A DNA stretch of 64,000 bases from Clostridium cibarium (lineage in GTDB: Bacteria; Bacillota; Clostridia; Clostridiales; Clostridiaceae): the NCBI RefSeq assembly GCF_014836335.1, contig NZ_JACSRA010000016.1, positions 29,771-93,770 on the forward strand. Direction: 5' to 3'. Every line of letters begins with the position of its first letter. Positions within the stretch are counted from its first letter, which is position 1. Shown here in pieces: positions 57,116 to 64,000 of this stretch. A model generated the notes under the pieces. That model was not told the DNA's origin, ran no database searches, and worked only from the letters and a program-made list of their open reading frames with translations. The position numbers and the translations under genes are program-made.

Positions 57116-57709
57116 ATGCAATATTTAAAAGAAGAAGTAAGAGATAAAATAAAGAAAGAAGCTCTAAAAGAGTTTAAAAACGTAGGATATAAAGGAGCCT
57201 CTATAAGGCGTATAGCTGCAAATTCAAATACATCTGTTGGAAATCTTTATAAATATTTTGATAGCAAAGAAGCCCTATATGAAAATATTATTGGATCTGT
57301 ATATAATAGGCTTATGAACTATATTAATGAATTGGGTAAAGTTGAGCTAAATGAAAAAGCTTGCGATATATTTTATAAGATTACAGAAAAAGTAATGGAA
57401 ATTTTTAGAGAAAGTAGTATTGAAATTGCTGTACTACTTAATAAAAGTCAAGGCTCTAAGTATGAGAATTGCAAATCATATTTTGTGGATTTTGTAACTA
57501 GAACAGTGACGGAAGTGACGATATATGAATTATCAAAACGAGGGAAGACTTTAAGTGATAATTTTATTATATACTTACTTTCTAACAGTCTTGTAGAAAG
57601 TATTTCTATTATTGTTAAGGAGAGAGAGGATGGTGAAGTTGTTAGAAAATTAATAATATCTGTAATAGATATTTTTTTCAAAGACATAGAAGATAAAGTA
57701 AATATTTAA
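57116..57709 (+). CDS. TetR family transcriptional regulator
   Basis: A 197-aa repressor. The N-terminal helix-turn-helix is typical (IKKEALKEFKNVGYKGASIR, then NTSVGNLYKYFDSKEALY, about 8-60). The rest is a helical ligand-binding and dimer domain. GGGGG lies 7 bases before ATG. It precedes an ABC ATPase and FtsX-type permease by 89 bases with only a weak hairpin between, and most likely represses that transporter. The ligand is unknown. Confidence 0.92.
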   Translation: MQYLKEEVRDKIKKEALKEFKNVGYKGASIRRIAANSNTSVGNLYKYFDSKEALYENIIGSVYNRLMNYINELGKVELNEKACDIFYKITEKVMEIFRESSIEIAVLLNKSQGSKYENCKSYFVDFVTRTVTEVTIYELSKRGKTLSDNFIIYLLSNSLVESISIIVKEREDGEVVRKLIISVIDIFFKDIEDKVNI

Positions 57710-57719
57710 AAATTAGAAT

Positions 57720-57741
57720 CTGTTGCTTAAATAGGCAACAG
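57720..57741 (+). terminator. Weak hairpin between tetR and the ABC ATPase gene
   Basis: A 7-base stem (57720-57726 with 57735-57741) is followed by TAATTTT. It may allow partial read-through. Confidence 0.4.
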
Positions 57742-57798
57742 TAATTTTAAAAATCAAAAGAGAACTATGGTTCACAGCAAAATCGTGGGAGGAAAACT

Positions 57799-58503
57799 AT
57801 GGGTAGTTTTATAGAATTGAAAAACGTTAAAAAAAGCTACACTATGGGGGAAGTGGCCATAACGGCAGTTGATGATGTCTCTTTCTCCATAGATAAAGGA
57901 GAATTAGTTATAGTTCTCGGCGCAAGTGGAGCAGGAAAATCTACTATACTTAATCTTTTAGGTGGTATGGATCATGTAACAGAAGGAAGTATTTTGGTAG
58001 ATGGTAATGATATTAGTAAATATAATAATAAAATGCTTACTAAATATAGAAGAGAAGAGATAGGTTTTGTATTTCAATTTTATAATTTAGTTCAAAATTT
58101 GAATGCAGTGGAAAATGTGGAGTTAGCAGTAGAAATATGTAAGAATCCACTAGAACCAGTTGAGGTACTAAAGAATGTAGGACTTGAACATAGATTGTAC
58201 AATTTTCCGTCACAATTATCTGGGGGAGAGCAACAAAGAGTATCTATAGCTAGAGCACTTGCTAAAAATCCTAAGTTGCTTCTTTGTGATGAACCTACAG
58301 GAGCCCTTGATTATAACACAGGTAAATCCATATTGAAGCTTCTTTGTGATACAGTAAAGAATTACAATATGACAGTTGTTATAATAACTCATAATTCAGC
58401 TATAGCACCTATTGGAGATAAAATAATAACAGTAAAAAGTGGAAAGATTGAAAGTATTAAATCTAATACCAATCCAGTATCTATAGAAAGTATAGAGTGG
58501 TAA
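57799..58503 (+). CDS. ABC transporter ATP-binding protein (MacB/LolD type)
   Basis: A 234-aa ATPase with Walker A GASGAGKST (near 42-50), signature LSGGEQQRVSIARALA (near 137), Walker B LLLCDEPTGALD and the H-loop VVIITHN. This subgroup powers mechanotransmission by FtsX-type permeases, exporting antimicrobial peptides or lipids rather than importing solutes. GGGAGG lies 7 bases before ATG. The permease gene follows 4 bases after the stop. Confidence 0.93.
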   Translation: MGSFIELKNVKKSYTMGEVAITAVDDVSFSIDKGELVIVLGASGAGKSTILNLLGGMDHVTEGSILVDGNDISKYNNKMLTKYRREEIGFVFQFYNLVQNLNAVENVELAVEICKNPLEPVEVLKNVGLEHRLYNFPSQLSGGEQQRVSIARALAKNPKLLLCDEPTGALDYNTGKSILKLLCDTVKNYNMTVVIITHNSAIAPIGDKIITVKSGKIESIKSNTNPVSIESIEW

Positions 58504-58507
58504 TAAG

Positions 58508-61500
58508 ATGAAAAATACATTTTTTAAAAATTTATTTAGAGATATAAAAAAGACACTTTCAAGGTTTTTATCTATTGTGATAATTATAGCTATTGGTGTG
58601 TCATTTTATGCAGGTGTTAGAGCAACAAGTCCAGATATGAAGAAGTCAGGAGATAGTTACTTTGACGATTATAGACTTATGGACTATAAAATGATTTCCA
58701 CATTAGGATTAACTGAAGATGATGTGAAAGCAGCAAGTGATTTAGATGGAGTGGCTGATGCTGAAGGTGCATATTCTTTAGATGCAGTTACTGAAAGAGA
58801 TCAAAAATCCTTAGTTCTAAATATTAATTCAGTACCAAAGGAAGATGGAATAAATAAGATAAGGTTAGTTAGCGGTAGATTACCAGAAAAATCAGATGAA
58901 GCTATAGTAGAATCCAGGTTTTTAAAGGAATATAAATTAGAGATTGGAGACTCTTTAGAACTTCAATCAGGTAGTGAGAAATACATAGGAGATAACCTTA
59001 CAAATAGCAAGTTTACAATAGTTGGAGCTGCTGAATCACCATTATATATTTCTGCACAAAGGCAACTAAGTTCTGTTGGAAATGGTACCGTTAGAGGTTT
59101 TGTATATATACTTCCAGAAGTATTTAAAAGTGAAGTGTTTACAGAAATGTATATAAAGACAAATGTTGAAGAATCTAGGGAAAGCCTTTCTAATAATAAA
59201 GAATATAAGAATTCTATAAAAAATATTGAAGAAAATATAAAGAACTTTGGAGAAGAAAGAGGAGAGATTCGATATAATGATATCCTTGATTCAGCTAGTA
59301 AAAAAATTCAAGAAGCAGAAGATAAATTAAACAACAGCAAAAAGGAAGCGGAAAGTAAATTTGCTGAAGCTCATAAGGCTTTAGATGATGCAAATGAAAA
59401 GATTATAAAAGGTGAAGAAGAATTAAAAAGTAATGAAGCCTTATTTAATAAAAAAATGGCTGTTGGGAAAAAGCAATTAGAAGATAATAAAGCAGCTTTG
59501 TTAGCTGGAGAAAATCAATTAGAATCAGGTAAAGAACAAGCAGCAAAAGGGCTTGAAGGTGTAATAGGAAAACAAGTTAGTGAAGCTAAAAATCTTTTAG
59601 ATTCAGAACCAAACAATCAAATATATATTGATAAATTTAATTCTATAAACTCCTTTTATGAGAATAATATCAAAGGCAAGGATTTTCATAGCATATATAA
59701 TGCACTTAAGAGCAATGGAATGTTGTCAGTAGTGAATGAAAACCCTAAAATAGCAGAATTACTTAGAAAAAGTTCAGAGATTGAGAATGGCAAAGTAAAA
59801 TTATCTCAAGGAGAAGTAGATTATAATAAAGGAAGAGAAGAGGGACTGAAAAAATTATCAGAAGGAAAAACTTCTCTTGAAAAAGGTAAGAAGGAATTAG
59901 AAAATAATACTGTGAAATTAAGGGGAGAAGAAGAGAAAGCTAACAAGCAAATAGCTGATGGAGAAGCTGAAATTATTAAAAATAGAGAAAAGCTTAATAA
60001 TATAAAAAAAACAGAATGTTATGTGCTTGGAAGAACAGCTAATGTAGGTTATGAAACTTATAGACAAGATAGTGATAGGATAGATAATATAGGAAAAGCT
60101 TTCCCACTGATATTTTTCTTGGTTGCAGCTTTAGTAAGTCTTACAACAATGACTAGAATGGTTCAAGAGAATAGAATAGAAATAGGTACATTTAAGGCGT
60201 TAGGATATTCTAGACTTACAATAGTATGTCATTATTTGATATATTCTCTTACAGCAAGTTTACTTGGAAGCTTACTAGGTATTTCTTTTGGATTTAAGTT
60301 ATTCCCGCCACTAATAATGAATGCATATAGTTCAATATATACTATGCCTAATTCTATAACTTTCTTTAATGTAAATTTAGCGTTACAAGCATCTTTAATA
60401 GCTATTTTATTTACAACAATAGCGGCAGTTGGTGCTACAATTGGAGAACTTAGAGAGGTTCCAGCATCGCTTCTTAGGCCCAAACCACCTAAAGCAGGAA
60501 AGAAGATATTACTTGAAAGTATACCTTTTATATGGAAAAGATTAAAGTTTACAAGAAAAGTTACGGCAAGAAATATATTAAGATATAAACAAAGATTTTT
60601 CATGACAGTTATAGGTATAGGGGCTTGCACTGGATTAATGGTAACAGGTTTTGGGCTAAAAGGAGGGATAATAGGAGCTACAGAAAGACAATTTGATGAA
60701 ATCTATAAATATCAAATGACAGCATCATTGAAAGATACTATTAGCCTAGAGGAAAAAGAAAATTTGAAAAATAAAATAATGGAGGATTCTAATATAGATT
60801 CAGTATTATTCTATTATTCAAAGAACACTTCAGCACAAAATGTTGATTCATCTAGTGAAGATGTCTATTTAGTTGTACCAGAGGATAAGGGGGCACTTAA
60901 TGATTATATTGAGTTGTCTAGTAAGAATAAAGGACTAAATCTAGGTGATGATGGAGTAGTAGTAACTGAAAAGTTTGCTAAACTTATTGATAAAAAAGTA
61001 GGAGATACTTTTGATTTAGAAATAGACAATAAAGTTTATAATGTTAAAATTTCGGATATAACAGAACATTATATTCAACATTATGTTTATATGAGTCCTG
61101 ATTATTATAGAAATGTAATAGGTGAAACTCCAGTAGTTAATAACTTTTATGGTCTTTTAAATGATACATCAGAATCCAGTGAAGATAATACGTCGAATAT
61201 TTTAAAAGGTATAGATAAAATAAATTCTGTAAGCTTTAAAAGTAATGTACATGGTGAATTTGGGAGGAGCATGGATAGTGTAAATTCAGTAGTACTAATT
61301 CTTATAGTTTCAGCAGGAGTTTTAGCTTTTGTTGTAATATATAATCTTACAAATATAAATATTAATGAGAGAAGAAGAGAGCTTGCTACAATAAAGCTTC
61401 TAGGATTTTATAATAATGAATTAGCATCATATATTTATAGAGAAAATATTATTCTTACAGTTATAGGAAGTTTAGTTGGAATATTTATAGGTATATTCTT

Positions 61501-61681
61501 AGATAATTTTGTAGTTACAACTGCGGAGACAAATATTATGATGTTTATGAGACATATCGGAGTGCAGTATTTCTTGTATTCAATAATTCTCACAATTTTC
61601 TTCTCTGTAGTAGTAAATTTAGTTATGTATAATAGATTTGATAAGATAGATATGATAGAATCCCTTAAAAGTGCAGAATAA
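58508..61681 (+). CDS. Large FtsX-family ABC transporter permease
   Basis: A 1057-aa membrane protein. Order: first membrane helix (about 17-35), extracellular MacB-like core (about 50-245), a long coiled coil rich in Lys and Glu (about 255-350 and 430-500, for example EEKANKQIADGEAEIIKN), first FtsX domain of three helices (about 535-650), a central helix, a second extracellular domain (about 700-910) and a C-terminal FtsX domain (about 920-1050). It works with the ATPase just upstream. Such large coiled-coil permeases occur in Firmicutes next to TetR regulators; the substrate is unknown. Confidence 0.9.
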   Translation: MKNTFFKNLFRDIKKTLSRFLSIVIIIAIGVSFYAGVRATSPDMKKSGDSYFDDYRLMDYKMISTLGLTEDDVKAASDLDGVADAEGAYSLDAVTERDQKSLVLNINSVPKEDGINKIRLVSGRLPEKSDEAIVESRFLKEYKLEIGDSLELQSGSEKYIGDNLTNSKFTIVGAAESPLYISAQRQLSSVGNGTVRGFVYILPEVFKSEVFTEMYIKTNVEESRESLSNNKEYKNSIKNIEENIKNFGEERGEIRYNDILDSASKKIQEAEDKLNNSKKEAESKFAEAHKALDDANEKIIKGEEELKSNEALFNKKMAVGKKQLEDNKAALLAGENQLESGKEQAAKGLEGVIGKQVSEAKNLLDSEPNNQIYIDKFNSINSFYENNIKGKDFHSIYNALKSNGMLSVVNENPKIAELLRKSSEIENGKVKLSQGEVDYNKGREEGLKKLSEGKTSLEKGKKELENNTVKLRGEEEKANKQIADGEAEIIKNREKLNNIKKTECYVLGRTANVGYETYRQDSDRIDNIGKAFPLIFFLVAALVSLTTMTRMVQENRIEIGTFKALGYSRLTIVCHYLIYSLTASLLGSLLGISFGFKLFPPLIMNAYSSIYTMPNSITFFNVNLALQASLIAILFTTIAAVGATIGELREVPASLLRPKPPKAGKKILLESIPFIWKRLKFTRKVTARNILRYKQRFFMTVIGIGACTGLMVTGFGLKGGIIGATERQFDEIYKYQMTASLKDTISLEEKENLKNKIMEDSNIDSVLFYYSKNTSAQNVDSSSEDVYLVVPEDKGALNDYIELSSKNKGLNLGDDGVVVTEKFAKLIDKKVGDTFDLEIDNKVYNVKISDITEHYIQHYVYMSPDYYRNVIGETPVVNNFYGLLNDTSESSEDNTSNILKGIDKINSVSFKSNVHGEFGRSMDSVNSVVLILIVSAGVLAFVVIYNLTNININERRRELATIKLLGFYNNELASYIYRENIILTVIGSLVGIFIGIFLDNFVVTTAETNIMMFMRHIGVQYFLYSIILTIFFSVVVNLVMYNRFDKIDMIESLKSAE

Positions 61682-61682
61682 T

Positions 61683-61719
61683 AAAAGAAAGTCGTGCTAG
61701 ATAAGCATGACTTTCTTTT
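61683..61719 (+). terminator. Terminator of the TetR-ABC operon
   Basis: A 16-base stem (61683-61698 with 61704-61719, one wobble) with a 5-base loop, the right arm ending in TTTT, lies directly after the permease stop. Confidence 0.8.
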
Positions 61720-61794
61720 ATACAAAAATATACAAGCAATAAAAAGATAAATTAAATATGATAATAAGTTATTTGAAAATTATTAAAAAGAATA

Positions 61795-61821
61795 TAAAGA
61801 TACCGAGAAAAAAGACGAAAT
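61795..61821 (+). promoter_or_regulatory. Sigma-D (flagellar) type promoter of the second chemoreceptor gene
   Basis: TAAA (61795-61798), a 15-base spacer and GACGAAAT (61814-61821) resemble TAAA-N15-GCCGATAT, 31 bases before the start codon. Same spacing as at the other chemoreceptor gene. Confidence 0.55.
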
Positions 61822-61852
61822 ATACATATGAGATTTTTTAGGAGGCTTATAT

Positions 61853-63862
61853 ATGAATAAAGCGAAAATTGGAAAAAGTAAATTAAATTTTAATAGTCTT
61901 AAAGTAAAATTGATGATTATATTAATTGTAATTTGTCAAGTTCCTTTAATATCATTTGGTGCGATAACTTATAAAATGACTGGTAACATACTTTATAGTA
62001 AGCTTAAGGCTACTACAAATCAAGAAGTTGACTTAGTAAATGTAGCAGTGGACAATTATTTTAATGGTTTAATTGCAAGTACTGAGATGCTTTCGAATAA
62101 TATTGATTTTAAAGAAATAATTATACATCCAGATTTAGAGGTCAATGCTAAAAGTTTGATAAAAGGTATTAAAGATACTAATGGTGATATTGAATTAATA
62201 CAATTTTCTACAACAGATAAGAAGACTATAAAATATCCAGAAGAACAAACAGAAGCAGGCTATGATCCAACTTCAAGACCTTGGTATAAAGGAGCAGTGG
62301 AGAATAAAGAAAAGATTTATATTACTGAGCCTTATAAATCAAATGGAAAGTTAGTTGTTGGGATAGCAAAGAGTGTAACTTATAATAATGAGATAATAGG
62401 TGTTATTTCAATAAGTGTTAATTTAGATAAGTTAGCAGAAAAAATATCTGAGTTTAAAGTTGGTAATGAAGGATATATATATATTTCTGATGTTAATGGA
62501 GTAATAATATCTCATCCAGATAAATCTATTATAGGAGAAGGTGCAGCAGCAAAACAAACTTATTGGAATGAAGTTAAGGAAAATTCTAAAGGTTTTACTG
62601 AGTATATATACAATGGTGAAAGTAAATATGCAAGTTATTCCACTAATAACACAACTGGGTGGAAGATACTGGCTTCTATGCCTGAAAATGAGCTGAAAGT
62701 AGATACTAATAAGATCGTTAAATTACTTATCATATTCTTTATTGTAGCGTTACCAATAAATTTAATAGTTGCATCTGTATTTAGTAAGGGAATAAACGAT
62801 AGTATAAAGAAATTAAAGGAAATATTTAGTAAAGCTTCTGCGGGTGATCTTACAGAGAGACTTCATATTAAGTCTAAAGATGAATTTGGAGATTTAGCAA
62901 ACAGCTTTAACAGTATGACTGACGGAATATGTGATTTAATAAGTAGTGTAAAAAAATCATCAGAAACAATAGCTGATACCGCAGTATCTATTTCTACTAT
63001 GAGTGATCAAACTACAAGTGCAGTGGAAGATATAGCAAAAACTATTGATCAAGTTTCTGTTGGAAGTACTGAGCAGGCTAGAGATGTTGAAGCTTCAGTT
63101 GAAGAGTTACAAGAACTTGTATATAAACTTCAAGAGATAAATGAACAAGCAAAGAGTATGCATAATGTTTCTGAAAATACAGATAAAATGACTAAAGACG
63201 GACTATTTGCAATGGACATACTTTCGAGTAAATCTGTAGACACTAATAATGCATCAGATAAGATAGAAATAGCTGTAAAAGATATGAGTGGTGCATCAAG
63301 TAATATTAGAACAATAATAAATAGTATAAATGCAATTGCAGAACAGACCAATTTACTAGCTTTAAATGCAGCTATCGAAGCAGCTAGAGCAGGTGAAGCA
63401 GGAAGAGGATTCTCTATAGTAGCAGATGAAATAAGAAAGTTAGCAGAAGAGTCAACCTTAGCTACAAAAGATATAGAAAAGCTAATAGAAGAAGTTGATG
63501 ATAAATCCCAAGTAGCAGTTAAAGCAGTTAATGAGGCTAAATCAACAATTCAAGAACAAGGAGAAGCTGTTAACAAAACAAAAGCGACATTTGATAGTAT
63601 AGCTAAGGCAATTGATAATTTAACAAATATGATTAATACTGTTCAAAATTCTATTATCGGCATTGATAAGGAAAAAGATGTTATAATGGAAAAGATGCAA
63701 AATCTTTCAGCAATATCTGAAGAAACTGCAGCAAGCACAGAAGAGGTATCTGCAGCTACAGAAGAAGTATCTGCAACTATGGAAGATTTTAATGGAAATG
63801 CAAAAAATCTTAAGGATTTAGCAGAAAATTTAAGTGAAGATATAAATAAGTTTAGGATATAA
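61853..63862 (+). CDS. Methyl-accepting chemotaxis protein with dCache sensor
   Basis: A 669-aa chemoreceptor. Order: membrane segment (about 18-40), extracellular double Cache domain (about 45-280) with [15 protein letters not shown], the Cache signature that often binds amino acids or similar ligands, second membrane segment (about 287-310), HAMP (about 312-365), and a signalling coiled coil with the [16 protein letters not shown] tip. AGGAGG lies 8 bases before ATG. It is a different receptor from the one at 45635, with low similarity outside the signalling tip. A sigma-D-like promoter precedes it. Confidence 0.94.
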   Translation: MNKAKIGKSKLNFNSLKVKLMIILIVICQVPLISFGAITYKMTGNILYSKLKATTNQEVDLVNVAVDNYFNGLIASTEMLSNNIDFKEIIIHPDLEVNAKSLIKGIKDTNGDIELIQFSTTDKKTIKYPEEQTEAGYDPTSRPWYKGAVENKEKIYITEPYKSNGKLVVGIAKSVTYNNEIIGVISISVNLDKLAEKISEFKVGNEGYIYISDVNGVIISHPDKSIIGEGAAAKQTYWNEVKENSKGFTEYIYNGESKYASYSTNNTTGWKILASMPENELKVDTNKIVKLLIIFFIVALPINLIVASVFSKGINDSIKKLKEIFSKASAGDLTERLHIKSKDEFGDLANSFNSMTDGICDLISSVKKSSETIADTAVSISTMSDQTTSAVEDIAKTIDQVSVGSTEQARDVEASVEELQELVYKLQEINEQAKSMHNVSENTDKMTKDGLFAMDILSSKSVDTNNASDKIEIAVKDMSGASSNIRTIINSINAIAEQTNLLALNAAIEAARAGEAGRGFSIVADEIRKLAEESTLATKDIEKLIEEVDDKSQVAVKAVNEAKSTIQEQGEAVNKTKATFDSIAKAIDNLTNMINTVQNSIIGIDKEKDVIMEKMQNLSAISEETAASTEEVSAATEEVSATMEDFNGNAKNLKDLAENLSEDINKFRI

Positions 63863-63968
63863 AAAAAGCTAAATAGATGTTATTAAGAAAGGATGTAGTT
63901 GTTTCATTACAGAAATAACTACAGAGGATGTAGAATAACTTGTGTAAATTGAATATTGGATATGTTTT

Positions 63969-64000
63969 ATAACTGGAAATTTCATTTCCAGTTATATTTT
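63969..64000 (+). terminator. Terminator at the window end
   Basis: A 12-base perfect stem (63969-63980 with 63984-63995) is followed by ATTTT, running out of the window. It probably terminates the chemoreceptor transcript. Confidence 0.75.

Overview
The window is about 64 kb of very AT-rich chromosomal DNA. It looks like a Clostridium sensu stricto (cluster I) genome: strong AGGAGG ribosome binding sites, heavy use of AT-ending codons, many U-tracted hairpins, and families typical of motile, spore-forming, polymer-degrading clostridia. No rRNA, tRNA, prophage, insertion sequence or CRISPR array was found. Species cannot be fixed from the sequence alone.

Layout. 0-9 kb holds metabolism and transport: a HAD phosphatase cut by the window edge, a lone purF, a MATE exporter, an MFS carrier followed by an M3 oligopeptidase, a YczE-like membrane protein and a POT peptide transporter. 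9-18 kb has another MFS carrier, a membrane-anchored GH73 glucosaminidase, a siroheme nitrite/sulfite reductase, a tldD-tldE pair and cyclopropane fatty acid synthase. 18-24 kb holds two divergently arranged secreted hydrolases, an M4 neutral protease and a multidomain GH9 cellulase. 24-28 kb carries an AlkC-type DNA glycosylase, a CDP-alcohol phosphatidyltransferase, TerC and a small sigma factor with a structured leader. 28-35 kb encodes three secreted proteins that each have seven propeller repeats (one RCC1, two kelch). 35-41 kb has two tandem signal-less carboxypeptidase-regulatory-like proteins behind a sigma-K-like promoter, and a very large SpoVK/CbbX-type AAA+ protein; this may be a sporulation locus.

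41-53 kb includes duplicated azoreductases, a NYN-LOTUS protein, a lipoyl-less E2 acyltransferase, an ASCH protein, a chemoreceptor, a MerR-GyrI regulator, a 48-residue orphan peptide gene, and an MFS plus ABC-F pair arranged like mef-msr antibiotic resistance operons. That pair is preceded by a leader peptide and attenuator, and its ABC-F gene is frameshifted. 53-64 kb has a truncated UvrC-like nuclease, a PadR-HAAS pair with a clear operator, a 608-base gene-free stretch that folds on the minus strand into a candidate structured RNA ending in a terminator, a secreted Ig-like protein, a TetR-ABC-FtsX export cassette and a second chemoreceptor. Both chemoreceptor genes have sigma-D-like promoters.

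The most unusual items are the minus-strand RNA candidate (about 54918-55280), the four-module AAA+ protein, the attenuated and frameshifted MFS/ABC-F operon, the G9 tract inside the cellulase gene, and the structured leader of the sigma factor. All functional calls are read from sequence by eye; no search was run.
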